The notes: generated from the sequence alone by a model not told the origin. Numbered from the stretch's first letter, positions 6,861 through 15,206 are shown. The stretch: DNA of 35,967 nucleotides from an uncultured Prevotellaceae bacterium (GCA_902800585.1 CADCEW010000018.1:1-35967), one strand, 5' to 3'. Made by a program: numbers and translations.

Positions 6861-7298
6861 ATGAAGAAGAAATTATTATTAGTGACATTGGCAGGATTGG
6901 TATTTGCCTCATGTAATAGTAAGCAGAATCAAGCGAATGCCGCTGAGACGGCAGACAGTACCGTTGTGGATAGTGTGCAGGTGGATAGCCAGCAGGAGAA
7001 GAAGGTGGAGAAGGAGGTGCCTGACATGACTTTCGAAGAGGCGGCTGGTGTATATGAGACGCTGGATGAGAATATGAAAGGCGTGAGCCGTTTTGTCCTG
7101 AAGGCTGATGGCACTGCCACTTGGTGCATGATAGGCAGTCTGAACTATACGGAATACACTTACACCATTCATGGGAATACTATCTGCATGACTCCAAAAG
7201 GTGTTGACTCTGAGGATGACTGCTATGACTACGATGCAGATACACGTAGCATGAAAAACGAACAAGGTACCATCTACTATCGGCAGATAGAAGAATAG
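6861..7298 (+). CDS. NlpE-like lipoprotein
   Basis: This 145-residue protein has a lipoprotein signal peptide: MKKKLLLVTLAGLVFASC, with the lipobox cysteine at residue 18. An acidic, low-complexity spacer (about 20-55) is followed by a small strand-rich domain with the pattern GVYETLD, then RFVLKADGTATW and YTIHGNTI. This resembles the copper-resistance/stress lipoprotein NlpE N-terminal fold, in which a tolerance or envelope-sensing role is known in enterobacteria. The usual CxxC motif of NlpE is not seen, so the function here is unproven. The GtrA-like gene begins 5 bases after its stop and is probably co-transcribed. Confidence 0.7.
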   Translation: MKKKLLLVTLAGLVFASCNSKQNQANAAETADSTVVDSVQVDSQQEKKVEKEVPDMTFEEAAGVYETLDENMKGVSRFVLKADGTATWCMIGSLNYTEYTYTIHGNTICMTPKGVDSEDDCYDYDADTRSMKNEQGTIYYRQIEE

Positions 7299-7303
7299 GC
7301 AAC

Positions 7304-7690
7304 ATGATAAGACTGAATATCAGTAGGGAGGCGATAGGAGAGATGATTCGGTTTGCCATTGTGGGTATACTGGTGACGGCTATCCACTATGGGGTGTACT
7401 GGTTGCTGCAACTGGTGATAAACGTGAATATAGCATGGACAGTAGGCTATATTGCCGGATTTATCTTCAACTATTACATGAGCGCCTATTATATCTTCCG
7501 CAAGAAGACTTCAGCAAAGAATGGAGCTGGTTTTGGTGTGGCTCACATCGTGAATTACCTGTTGCAGATGGTTCTGCTGAATTTCTTCATCTGGATAGGC
7601 TTGAGTGCTGAGATGGCCCCTGTGGGTGTCTATGCCATTTCAATTCCCGTAAATTTCCTGTTGGTAAGATTTGTTTTCAAAAGAATGTAA
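7304..7690 (+). CDS. GtrA-like membrane protein
   Basis: This 128-residue protein has four predicted membrane segments (about 13-32, 39-58, 76-97 and 102-124) and GtrA-family signatures: IRFAIVGILVTAIHYGVYWLL, and GYIAGFIFNYYMS followed by YYIFRKK. GtrA-like proteins are thought to flip undecaprenyl-phosphate-linked sugars across the inner membrane for surface glycosylation. No glycosyltransferase partner is adjacent, so the substrate cannot be named. The length is normal for the family. The gene lies 5 bases after the lipoprotein gene. Confidence 0.85.
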   Translation: MIRLNISREAIGEMIRFAIVGILVTAIHYGVYWLLQLVINVNIAWTVGYIAGFIFNYYMSAYYIFRKKTSAKNGAGFGVAHIVNYLLQMVLLNFFIWIGLSAEMAPVGVYAISIPVNFLLVRFVFKRM

Positions 7691-7692
7691 GC

Positions 7693-7723
7693 TTAGTAGG
7701 TTAATAGGTTAGTAGGTTAAGAG
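7693..7723 (+). repeat. 8-bp tandem spacer array
   Basis: TTAGTAGG, TTAATAGG, TTAGTAGG and a partial TTAAGAG lie just after the GtrA stop codon. The array resembles the 7-bp arrays elsewhere in the window, and each unit carries TAG or TAA. Confidence 0.75.
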
Positions 7724-7750
7724 TTTATACAAACTAAAAACGATTATGGT

Positions 7751-9829
7751 ATGAAAAAGATAGTTCTTTTCTTAATGCTGTTGATTGGTGTTGGGGCACA
7801 GGCAGCAACAAACGACGGCCACGTGTGGCTGAAGTTACAGAACAGTAATGTTCGTATTGTTGAGGCTGTCAATCATTTCGGTGAATGGATTAGCCTACCT
7901 GCCGAATCGACTTTCGAATTGCTGAGTGACGAAACAGATGAGCTTGGCATGCGCCATCTGCGCTATCGCCAGTATGTGGCAGGCGTGGAGGTTCAGGCAT
8001 CAATGCTGATTGTCCATGGTCGCGATGGACGTGTCACAACAGTAAACGGTGTGGTGATGGAACAGGAGGAACAGCCACAAAACATTAGACGCGCTGCAGC
8101 GACGAAAGGAGGATCAGAAAATTGCTATCTTGTAAAGGACGATGAAGGCTATCACTATGCACGACTGGACTATGACAACATTGGTGATGCCGACATCTAC
8201 GTAGATGTGGAAACTGGCAAGGTGGTCAAGTCACTGTCTCGGAAGCATTCTGTCAGCACGACTATGCAAGGACGCTCTATGTATAGCGGCACTGTACCAC
8301 TATCGGTAAAAGAATTGACTGATGGAAAACGTGTGATGATAGACGAGGAACGAAATATTTATACCATGAATGCCTTAGGGATTGGGGAAGTTGCTAATCT
8401 TGATGATTATGAAATTGGCAAGAATGAAAATGATAAAATGGTATATGACCGTGACCGCTACATAAAGGAAAATTTAACTCCATTTTCTACCCAATCAGAC
8501 TTTTGGATTATGCCGAAACTGACGGAAGTGACACTAGACAAGGTTGTTCAACAAGACGATCCTTTTGCTGAGGTCTATATGGTGCTACGCAGTACAAGCT
8601 TTACTGACTTAGAAACGACAGAAACTACATCGCGCACATACTTAAAATCGTTGCCCCTTCAAATAAAACCTACTGCATTAGGTGGTCCAAAACTTTTCTA
8701 TAATATGGGGGCGTTTAGCATCGAGATTTGGCTGTATCAATACAATGGAGATGATGTCCTTCTCGATAAAATTGACATGAGCCAACTATCTGTAGGCCAA
8801 CATAACTGGAGTACGAGCACCACATCTGGATCAGTCACAATAGAGGCTTCTCCACATCCTGTTGTTGACATACATTGGGGAATGCAACAGACCTACGATT
8901 GGTATAAAACAGTTTTGCAACGTGACAGTTACGATGGCAAAGGAGGCCCTATCTATAATATTTTCTTTGCCCCGAAGTCCAACCATTTCATCGGCTTGGA
9001 TAATTATACTAATAATAATGCCTTTGCAAGTCATGATTCAGGGTTTAACTGTTACGTTATGGAATATGGTATCGGTGATGGGGTCATCATGCGTCCTGTT
9101 GTCGCTCTTGATATTATGGCTCACGAGTTCACCCATTTGATAACAGCAAGTACTGCTAAGTTGGAGTCAACTAATAATGAATCAGGTGCACTTAATGAAT
9201 CTTTTTCTGACATCATGGCTATCTGTATAAAGAAGGCTGTCAGAGGTAGTAAGGCAAAGGATAACTGGCTAATTGGAGACGATGTGATGCTGCAAGTACC
9301 ATGTATGCGTGATATGAGCCACAGGGTCGTTGGCTCAAATGGCGTACTGCCTATATATTATCAAGGAGAAGAATGGAAAGACGGTGCTGATGAACATGTG
9401 AACTGTGGAGTACAGAACTATTGGTTCTACATGCTCTGTAAAGGTGGCACTATCAATGGTATACCAGGTCCTTGGGGAGACGTAGTTGATACGGAAGGTA
9501 TCGGTATTGAAAAAGCTGTAAAGATAGCCTACCGCAACTTGACACAATACCTCACACCAACCTCAAACTATCCAGATGCTCGAAAGGGGGCATTACAAGC
9601 AGCAATAGACCTTTACGGAGAGTCTTCTCAAGAATACGAATCCGTTGATAATGCATGGTGGGCAGTCGGTGTTACCCCTGATAAGGAATCGACGGGAGTT
9701 CAGCAGATGAGTCAGGATTTGAAGAGGACATCTGATAGCAATTGGTACAATTTAAAGGGCCAGCGCATCGATAAACCTTCACAGACAGGCGTATATATCC
9801 ACAACGGAAAGAAAGTAACCATTAAATAA
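7751..9829 (+). CDS. Secreted M4 (thermolysin-like) metalloprotease with inserted domain
   Basis: This 692-residue protein has a signal peptide (MKKIVLFLMLLIGVGAQA), an FTP/PepSY-type propeptide (about 40-180, YRQYVAGVEVQASMLIVHG) and an M4 catalytic domain. Zinc-binding HEFTH is at 458-462, the third ligand is in GALNESFSD (Glu 483), and the transition-state histidine is at 549 (ADEHVNCGVQNYWFYML). Between the propeptide end and the catalytic start VVDIHWGMQQTYDWY (about 368) lies an extra strand-rich stretch of roughly 150 residues not expected in thermolysins. The C-terminus (WYNLKGQRIDKPSQTGVYIH) matches a tail common in exported Prevotella/Bacteroides proteins and possibly used for sorting or attachment. 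It likely degrades extracellular protein. All catalytic residues appear intact. Confidence 0.9.
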   Translation: MKKIVLFLMLLIGVGAQAATNDGHVWLKLQNSNVRIVEAVNHFGEWISLPAESTFELLSDETDELGMRHLRYRQYVAGVEVQASMLIVHGRDGRVTTVNGVVMEQEEQPQNIRRAAATKGGSENCYLVKDDEGYHYARLDYDNIGDADIYVDVETGKVVKSLSRKHSVSTTMQGRSMYSGTVPLSVKELTDGKRVMIDEERNIYTMNALGIGEVANLDDYEIGKNENDKMVYDRDRYIKENLTPFSTQSDFWIMPKLTEVTLDKVVQQDDPFAEVYMVLRSTSFTDLETTETTSRTYLKSLPLQIKPTALGGPKLFYNMGAFSIEIWLYQYNGDDVLLDKIDMSQLSVGQHNWSTSTTSGSVTIEASPHPVVDIHWGMQQTYDWYKTVLQRDSYDGKGGPIYNIFFAPKSNHFIGLDNYTNNNAFASHDSGFNCYVMEYGIGDGVIMRPVVALDIMAHEFTHLITASTAKLESTNNESGALNESFSDIMAICIKKAVRGSKAKDNWLIGDDVMLQVPCMRDMSHRVVGSNGVLPIYYQGEEWKDGADEHVNCGVQNYWFYMLCKGGTINGIPGPWGDVVDTEGIGIEKAVKIAYRNLTQYLTPTSNYPDARKGALQAAIDLYGESSQEYESVDNAWWAVGVTPDKESTGVQQMSQDLKRTSDSNWYNLKGQRIDKPSQTGVYIHNGKKVTIK

Positions 9830-9866
9830 ATTGGAAGAGACAGGTTCTACTGAAGAGGGGGTATTT

Positions 9867-10652
9867 ATGGGACATTACGCATTGTTTTTCGATATTGACG
9901 GGACACTGGTGAGTTTTAAGACGCACGAGATACCTCCCTCTACGATATTGGCTCTTACACAGGCGAAGGCTAATGGACATAAGGTGTTTATTGCTACAGG
10001 TCGGCCTCCGTTGATTATCACCAACCTGGGGGCTATCGAGCATCTGATTGATGGTTATGTCACCATCAACGGGGCGTTGAGTTATGTAGGCGACGAGGTG
10101 ATCAGTTGCAAGGATATCCCACACGATGCTGCCCGTCTAGTCGTTGACGATGCACAAGAGAAACAATATGGTGTGATAGTTGTAGGCGAGAAGGATGTGG
10201 CTGTCCTCGACCCCATAGGCGAAGTCGACAAGGTGTTCCGTCAGGAGATAGCCGTCGAGAATCTCAATCTGGCAAGACCTATAGAGGAAGTGATGCAGCA
10301 GCGCATCCTGCAGTTGACGCCTTTCTTCTCTGTTGATTATGAGCGTGAACTGATGGCTTGTATTCCTTGTTGTACATCAGGTCGTTGGCATCCTGCCTTT
10401 ACCGATATTACTGCAAAGGGAGCAGACAAGGGGGAGGGCGTGCTGCTAATGGCCCAGCACTTTGGATTCGACCCGCAATACACGATGACTTTTGGTGATG
10501 GCGGCAACGATGCTTCGATGATTCGTACTGCAGGTATTGGTGTGGCAATGGGTAATGCTCTGGACTCGCTGAAGCAGGAAGCAACTTACACCACGACTTC
10601 TGTTGACGAAGACGGCATCCTTCATGCCCTTCGTCACTATCAACTGATTTAA
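9867..10652 (+). CDS. HAD-superfamily (Cof-type) phosphatase
   Basis: This 261-residue cytoplasmic hydrolase has HAD motif I FFDIDGTL (nucleophile Asp 9, acid Asp 11), motif II in FIATGRPP and motif IV FGDGGNDASM near residue 209, with a Cof-type (C2B) cap between. Such enzymes remove phosphate from sugar phosphates, nucleotides or cofactors; the substrate cannot be read from sequence. The ATG at 9867 places MGHYALFFDIDG at the N-terminus. An in-frame TTG at 9831 would add 12 residues outside the fold and is less likely. The gene follows the protease by 37 bases and ends 12 bases from the convergent permease gene. Confidence 0.9.
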   Translation: MGHYALFFDIDGTLVSFKTHEIPPSTILALTQAKANGHKVFIATGRPPLIITNLGAIEHLIDGYVTINGALSYVGDEVISCKDIPHDAARLVVDDAQEKQYGVIVVGEKDVAVLDPIGEVDKVFRQEIAVENLNLARPIEEVMQQRILQLTPFFSVDYERELMACIPCCTSGRWHPAFTDITAKGADKGEGVLLMAQHFGFDPQYTMTFGDGGNDASMIRTAGIGVAMGNALDSLKQEATYTTTSVDEDGILHALRHYQLI

Positions 10653-10664
10653 AGTCAGATCAGA

Positions 10665-11765
10665 CTATTCTTCTTTTTCTGCCGCTTGCTTTTGTTCTTT
10701 CTTGATGACATACCGTTGGTAGTAAGTCAGCAAGAGGGTGGTCAATGGCAATGCGATAATCATGCCAAGCATTCCTAACAGAGAACCCCAGATAGAGAGG
10801 GAGAGGAGGATGATGGCTGCATTGAGTCCCATCACCTTTCCCATAATCTTCGGCGTGAGGAAAGTGTCTTGTATGAGTTGTACAACACAGAATACGATGA
10901 CGACCATCAACATAATCAGCCAGAAACTCTGCCCCGTATCTGCCGCCTTGACGATAGCCAAGAGAATAGCAGGAATGAAACCGATGAGTTGGAGGTAGGG
11001 CACCATGTTCAACAGTCCGATGAACATACCCAGACCAATCGCCATCGGGAAGTCGATGATGAGGAAGCCGATGCTGAACAGAATACCTACACAGAACGCC
11101 ACTAAGCCTTGTCCGCGGAAATATTTGTTCATACCTTCAGTGACGTCAGCGACCAAGCGGACAGCCATGCCACGATAACGCTCAGGCAGCAATTCAGGCC
11201 ATCCGTTCGTGAATTTCTCATAGTCGATGAGGATGAAGACAGTATATATCAGCATCATGAGAATAGTCACCAATCCGGAGAGTGCACTGAAAGACTGCAT
11301 GACGACATCCCAGATTCTGGGCATCGCCTCCTTGATGGTATTGATGAAACCATCTTGTGTCACAATCGCCTTGATATCCTCAGCCGTCAGATGCTCACGG
11401 ACGAACATCTCTATCTGGTCAGGGATATTGTTTACCATAGCATCCCTGGTGACATATTCTATCAGCATGTCCTTCACACGTACTGACTCTTCGACGACAG
11501 GAGGTATCATAATCCAGAGTACGCCTGCTATGACAAGATTGACAGCAATCAGGGCGCAAAGGATGGCGACAATTCTGAAGCGCATCTTACACTTATACTG
11601 GAAGAATTTCACCAGTGGGAATAGCAGATAGGCGATGAGCCATGCCAGGAAGAAGGGTAGTAATACGCCACTCAGTCGATCGAGTAACAGATAGGCTCCC
11701 ACGCAGCCTAAGACAACCAAGGCACCTCTTACAAACGAGTCGAATGTGATTTGTTTTCGTTCCAT
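10665..11765 (-). CDS. AI-2E family transporter (PerM-like permease)
   Basis: This 366-residue membrane protein has about 7-8 hydrophobic segments and the family pattern: GALVVLGCVGAYLL near the N-terminus, a soluble stretch (VKDMLIEYVT and following) and GLLNMVPYLQ in the second half. Members export small molecules; autoinducer-2 export is known for one branch and Na+/H+ exchange for others, so the substrate is open. The ATG at 11765 (MERKQITFDSF) was chosen because the in-frame upstream TTG at 11807 lies inside the -7 box (11805-11812) and cannot be in the message. The gene is divergent from the Phe/Tyr operon. Confidence 0.88.
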   Translation of the reverse strand: MERKQITFDSFVRGALVVLGCVGAYLLLDRLSGVLLPFFLAWLIAYLLFPLVKFFQYKCKMRFRIVAILCALIAVNLVIAGVLWIMIPPVVEESVRVKDMLIEYVTRDAMVNNIPDQIEMFVREHLTAEDIKAIVTQDGFINTIKEAMPRIWDVVMQSFSALSGLVTILMMLIYTVFILIDYEKFTNGWPELLPERYRGMAVRLVADVTEGMNKYFRGQGLVAFCVGILFSIGFLIIDFPMAIGLGMFIGLLNMVPYLQLIGFIPAILLAIVKAADTGQSFWLIMLMVVIVFCVVQLIQDTFLTPKIMGKVMGLNAAIILLSLSIWGSLLGMLGMIIALPLTTLLLTYYQRYVIKKEQKQAAEKEE

Positions 11766-11804
11766 CTTATATGATTCTTTTTCTAATTCGTGTATAAAAC
11801 TCTG

Positions 11805-11812
11805 CAAATATA
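11805..11812 (-). promoter_or_regulatory. -7 box of the permease gene promoter
   Basis: The minus strand reads TATATTTG, 39 bases before the chosen ATG. No convincing TTTG was seen at the standard distance. It lies close to the divergent operon promoter. Confidence 0.5.
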
Positions 11813-11843
11813 CGTTTTTTTTTCGATTTTTCTTTCAAAATGC

Positions 11844-11874
11844 TTGCATAATTACAGAAAATGTTATACTTTTG
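11844..11874 (+). promoter_or_regulatory. Promoter of the Phe/Tyr operon
   Basis: TTG (11844-11846) and TACTTTTG (11867-11874) are 20 bases apart. Transcription would start near 11878, about 25 bases before the leader peptide and 210 before pheA. Confidence 0.7.
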
Positions 11875-11902
11875 CACCCGATAAGACAAAAACGACAGAA
11901 TA

Positions 11903-11980
11903 ATGTTGAATATGAACGCTTACTTTTACGGTTATTATTTTTACTTTGCAGAGACCTGTGAAGCGGAAAGCCGTATGTAA
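11903..11980 (+). CDS. Tyr/Phe-rich leader peptide of the aromatic operon
   Basis: This 25-residue peptide begins MLNMNAYFYGYYFYF and ends with a hydrophilic segment and TAA. Eight of nine consecutive codons (11921-11947) are aromatic: five Tyr and three Phe, with no Trp. This matches the products of the operon behind it (Phe and Tyr only). A second in-frame ATG at 11912 could also be used. The bases right after the aromatic run (11958-11972) form the 5' arm of an antiterminator. The function is inferred: ribosome stalling on the aromatic codons when charged tRNA-Tyr or tRNA-Phe is scarce would allow read-through into pheA. This was read directly from the DNA. Confidence 0.88.
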   Translation: MLNMNAYFYGYYFYFAETCEAESRM

Positions 11981-11985
11981 GATTA

Positions 11986-12013
11986 ATTGAAATTTGAAGA
12001 TTGAAAATAGAAA
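11986..12013 (+). repeat. 7-bp tandem array between leader peptide and terminator
   Basis: ATTGAAA, TTTGAAG, ATTGAAA and ATAGAAA are in register. The array is A-rich and unstructured, and acts as spacer between the two antiterminator arms. TGA recurs in successive frames. Confidence 0.7.
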
Positions 12014-12020
12014 GATAAGG

Positions 12021-12056
12021 CTCCGCTTCACAAACCAAGTGAAAGCGGAGTTTTTT
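12021..12056 (+). terminator. Attenuator terminator before pheA
   Basis: CTCCGCTTCAC (12021-12031) pairs with GTGAAAGCGGAG (12039-12050) with a single bulged A, followed by six Ts. It lies 34 bases ahead of the pheA start codon, so it must be bypassed for operon expression. Confidence 0.88.
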
Positions 12057-12060
12057 ATAA

Positions 12061-12088
12061 ATTGATAATTGAAAATTGACAATTGAGA
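12061..12088 (+). repeat. 7-bp tandem array before pheA start
   Basis: Four exact-register units, ATTGATA, ATTGAAA, ATTGACA and ATTGAGA, end one base before the ATG at 12090. Every unit carries TGA, which puts stops in all three frames just before the start codon. Confidence 0.9.
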
Positions 12089-12089
12089 T

Positions 12090-12932
12090 ATGAAGAGAAT
12101 TGCGATACAAGGACTGATAGGGTCGTTCCACGATATAGCGGCACACCTCTATTTCGAGGATGAACAGATACAGCTAATCTGTTGTTCCACCTTCGAACAG
12201 GTGTTCCAGCACATGAAGGAAGACCCAACGGCCATCGGTATGCTCGCCATTGAGAATACCATTGCAGGCTCATTGCTGCATAACTATGAGTTGCTGCGTG
12301 ACTCAGGTACAACGATAGTAGGGGAGCATAAGTTGCATATCTCGCATTGTATCTGTTGTCTGCCTGACGATAACTGGGACACGATTACAGAGATTCACTC
12401 GCATCCCGTCGCCCTGATGCAGTGTCGTGAGTTTCTTGCCCAGCATCCGAATATGAAACATGTGGAGGCAGAAGATACGGCAGGCTCGGCGAAGATGATA
12501 GCCGAAGGACAGCATCAAGGATGGGCTGCCATCTGTCATGCCGATGCAGCCAGACAATATGGACTGAAAGTGTTGGAAGACCATATCGAGGACAACAAGC
12601 ATAACTTCACGCGTTTCCTCGTGGTTAGCAATCCCAACAAGGCCGATTTGTTGCGCCCATTGACAGAGGCGAACAAGGCAAGTATCGTTTTCTCACTGCC
12701 TCACGAGGAAGGGTCGCTGAGTCATGTGCTCGCCATTCTCTCGTTCTACAAGATTAACTTGACAAAGATACAGTCATTACCGATTATCGGAAGGGAATGG
12801 GAGTATTTGTTCTATGTCGACCTGATGTACGATGATTTGACACGCTATCGTCAGTCAATCGACGCTATTATTCCATTGACCAAGGACTTTAAGATTTTAG
12901 GAGAATATAAAGATGGTCGTCAGACCAATTGA
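12090..12932 (+). CDS. pheA: Prephenate dehydratase
   Basis: This enzyme converts prephenate to phenylpyruvate, the committed step to phenylalanine. It has 280 residues: a catalytic domain (about 1-180) with IAIQGLIGSFHDIAA, LAIENTIAGSL and the catalytic NFTRF motif near 172-176, then an ACT regulatory domain (about 195-275). In the ACT domain the usual ESRP-type Phe-binding motif reads KIQSLPIIGREWEY. Feedback inhibition by Phe is therefore likely, though the first residue of the motif is Q rather than E. No chorismate mutase domain is attached here; that activity sits on the DAHP synthase two genes on. It is the first structural gene of the attenuated operon. Confidence 0.95.
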   Translation: MKRIAIQGLIGSFHDIAAHLYFEDEQIQLICCSTFEQVFQHMKEDPTAIGMLAIENTIAGSLLHNYELLRDSGTTIVGEHKLHISHCICCLPDDNWDTITEIHSHPVALMQCREFLAQHPNMKHVEAEDTAGSAKMIAEGQHQGWAAICHADAARQYGLKVLEDHIEDNKHNFTRFLVVSNPNKADLLRPLTEANKASIVFSLPHEEGSLSHVLAILSFYKINLTKIQSLPIIGREWEYLFYVDLMYDDLTRYRQSIDAIIPLTKDFKILGEYKDGRQTN

Positions 12933-12951
12933 AAAGTGACAATTGACAATT
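12928..12951 (+). repeat. 7-bp tandem array at pheA/aminotransferase junction
   Basis: ATTGAAA, AGTGACA, ATTGACA and a partial ATT run directly into the ATG at 12952. The pheA stop codon (TGA, 12930-12932) is part of the first unit, so the array forms both the end of one gene and the spacer to the next. Confidence 0.85.
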
Positions 12952-14124
12952 ATGATACAACCAGCAGATAGATTAAGTTTAGTGAGCGAATACTACTTCA
13001 GTCGGAAACTGAAGGAGGTGGCACAGTTGAATGCGGAAGGCAAGGATATCATCAGTCTTGCCATCGGTAGTCCTGATATGCCGCCCTCGGAGCAGACCAT
13101 CAATAAATTATGTGAAGTGGCTCACCAGCCCAATGCTCATGGTTATCAGCCCACGATGGGAACACCTGAGTTGCGCGAAGCAATGGCAGGCTTCTACAAG
13201 CGTTGGTATGATGTCGATCTGGATGCAAAGACAGAAATCCTTCCACTGATTGGTTCAAAGGAGGGTATTCTCCATGTGACGCTGGCCTTCGTCAATCCTG
13301 GTGATGCCGTATTGGTACCTAATCCAGGTTATCCCACCTATACCTCTTTATCTAAAATCTTAGGTGCGAAGATTATCAATTATAATCTCCGTGAGGATAA
13401 TGGTTGGCAACCTGATTTTGACGAACTGGAGAAGATGGACCTCTCGAACGTGAAACTGATGTGGACCAACTATCCAAATATGCCGACAGGTGGTAATGCA
13501 CGTCGTGAGACTTATGAGCGTCTGGTTCAGTTTGCCAAGGACCACAACATCGTCGTGGTGAACGATAACCCCTACAGCTTCATCCTCAACGAAGAGCACC
13601 TCAGTATTCTTCAGGTGCCAGGAGCCAAAGACTGCTGTATCGAGTTCAACTCGATGTCGAAGTCACACAATATGCCTGGTTGGCGTGTGGGACTTTGTGC
13701 TACGAATGCCGAGTTCATCTCATGGATACTGAAGGTACAGTCGAACATTGAGAGTGGTACTTTCCGTGGTATCCAACTGGCTGCCGCTGAGGCTTATAAC
13801 AACAGTGAGGAGTGGCATCGTGAGTATAATATCAATACCTATGCGCGTCGTCGTCAGTGGGCAGAGAAAATCATGGATGTCTTAGGTTGTACGTACGACA
13901 AGAACCAGGTAGGTATGTTCCTTTGGGGAAAAATACCTGCAGATGTCAAGAACGTGGAAGACCTGACAGAAAAGGTGTTGCATGAGGCGCGTGTCTTCAT
14001 CACCCCTGGATTTATCTTCGGCTCGAACGGTGAGCGTTATATCCGCATCTCTCTTTGTGCCAAAGAAGAGAAGATACAGCAAGCCCTTCGAAGAATTGAA
14101 GAATGTAAAAATGCAAAAATGTAA
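12952..14124 (+). CDS. PLP-dependent aminotransferase, class I/II (probable aromatic aminotransferase)
   Basis: This 390-residue fold-type I enzyme has the PLP-binding lysine at residue 237 in SMSKSHNMPGWRVG, a glycine-rich GSKEGI segment, the NYPNMPTGG signature and a C-terminal YIRISL arginine motif. Its position between pheA and the DAHP synthase gene points to transamination of phenylpyruvate and 4-hydroxyphenylpyruvate to Phe and Tyr. By sequence alone it resembles the broad LL-diaminopimelate/aspartate aminotransferase group, so its exact amino donor and range are not certain. The ATG at 12952 was preferred over the in-frame TTG at 12943, which lies inside the 7-bp repeat array. Confidence 0.9.
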   Translation: MIQPADRLSLVSEYYFSRKLKEVAQLNAEGKDIISLAIGSPDMPPSEQTINKLCEVAHQPNAHGYQPTMGTPELREAMAGFYKRWYDVDLDAKTEILPLIGSKEGILHVTLAFVNPGDAVLVPNPGYPTYTSLSKILGAKIINYNLREDNGWQPDFDELEKMDLSNVKLMWTNYPNMPTGGNARRETYERLVQFAKDHNIVVVNDNPYSFILNEEHLSILQVPGAKDCCIEFNSMSKSHNMPGWRVGLCATNAEFISWILKVQSNIESGTFRGIQLAAAEAYNNSEEWHREYNINTYARRRQWAEKIMDVLGCTYDKNQVGMFLWGKIPADVKNVEDLTEKVLHEARVFITPGFIFGSNGERYIRISLCAKEEKIQQALRRIEECKNAKM

Positions 14125-14138
14125 AAAACGATATAACT

Positions 14139-15203
14139 ATGGAATTGGAATTAGAACCCCTGAGATTACCGAGTGACAACGAACGCCCCTTCGTCATTGC
14201 AGGTCCCTGTAGTGCAGAGAGTGAGGAGCAAGTGATGACTACCGCCAAGCAACTGGCGATGTATGGCTGTCATAATTTCCGTGCAGGAGTGTGGAAGCCC
14301 CGTACGAAGCCCGGAGGTTTCGAAGGACACGGAGAACCAGCCCTTGTATGGTTGCAGCAGGTAAAGAAAGAAACGAAGATGCTTGTCGCTACTGAGGTGG
14401 CAACGCCTGAGCATGTGGAACTCTGTCTGAAATATGGTATCGATATTCTGTGGATAGGTGCACGTACTACTGCTAATCCTTTTGCGATGCAGGCTCTTGC
14501 CGATGCACTGAAAGGTGCGGATGTCCCTGTCTTCGTGAAGAATCCCGTTAATCCTGACTTGGAGTTGTGGATTGGTGCACTGGAGCGTTTGAATCAGGCA
14601 GGTGTGAAGCGCATGGCAGCTATTCATCGTGGCTTCTCCAGTTACGACAAGAAGATATATCGTAACATGCCGATGTGGCAGATACCTATCGAATTGCATC
14701 GTCGTATTCCAGAGTTGCCTATCATCAATGACCCCAGTCATATCGGTGGTCGTCGTGAGTTGATTGCTCCGTTGTGTCAGCAGGCGATGGACTTAGGTTT
14801 TGACGGACTGATTGTAGAGAGCCATTGTGATCCTGACAAGGCATGGAGTGATGCCAAGCAGCAGGTAACGCCTGATGTCCTTGACTATATCCTTTCTTTG
14901 CTCGTCATCCGTGATGAACATACCACTACCGAGGGTATTCAGACACTGCGTAAACAGATTGACGAACTCGACAACCAGTTAATGGAGTTGTTGGCCAAGC
15001 GTATGCGCGTATGTCGTGAGATTGGTCACTACAAGAAAGAACATAATATGACTGTGTTGCAGACATCCCGTTATAACGAGATATTGGACAAACGTGGTGC
15101 ACAGGGTTCACTCTTAGGCATGGGGCCTGAGTTCGTTGCCCATGTGTTTGAGAATATCCACGAGGAGAGTGTTCGTCAGCAAATAGAGATTATTAATAAA
15201 TAA
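14139..15203 (+). CDS. Bifunctional DAHP synthase/chorismate mutase
   Basis: This enzyme catalyses the first step of the shikimate pathway (phosphoenolpyruvate plus erythrose 4-phosphate to DAHP) and the chorismate-to-prephenate step. Residues about 15-255 form a type Ib DAHP synthase: IAGPCSAES, FRAGVWKPRTKPGGFEG, PVFVKNPVNPD, AIHRGFSSYDKK and DPSHIGGRRELI. Residues about 265-354 form an AroQ-type chorismate mutase (LRKQIDELDNQLMELLAKRM, then REIGHYKKEHN). In such fusions the mutase part often serves as the allosteric sensor for the synthase, so prephenate or chorismate feedback is plausible. The gene lies 14 bases after the aminotransferase and 3 before tyrA. Confidence 0.94.
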   Translation: MELELEPLRLPSDNERPFVIAGPCSAESEEQVMTTAKQLAMYGCHNFRAGVWKPRTKPGGFEGHGEPALVWLQQVKKETKMLVATEVATPEHVELCLKYGIDILWIGARTTANPFAMQALADALKGADVPVFVKNPVNPDLELWIGALERLNQAGVKRMAAIHRGFSSYDKKIYRNMPMWQIPIELHRRIPELPIINDPSHIGGRRELIAPLCQQAMDLGFDGLIVESHCDPDKAWSDAKQQVTPDVLDYILSLLVIRDEHTTTEGIQTLRKQIDELDNQLMELLAKRMRVCREIGHYKKEHNMTVLQTSRYNEILDKRGAQGSLLGMGPEFVAHVFENIHEESVRQQIEIINK

Positions 15204-15206
15204 GGT

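Larger units (their letters stand above)
11958..12056 (+). promoter_or_regulatory. Aromatic amino-acid attenuator (antiterminator/terminator switch)
   Basis: GTGAAGCGGA (11958-11967) pairs with TCCGCTTCAC (12022-12031), and GCC (11970-11972) extends this with GGC (12019-12021) across a 2-base bulge. The same 12021-12031 segment is the 5' arm of the terminator, so the two structures exclude each other. The antiterminator's first arm lies inside the leader reading frame. A ribosome that finishes translation covers it (terminator forms), while one stalled at the Tyr/Phe codons leaves it largely free (read-through). The pairing is seen in sequence; the mechanism is inferred from classical attenuators. 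Confidence 0.82.
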
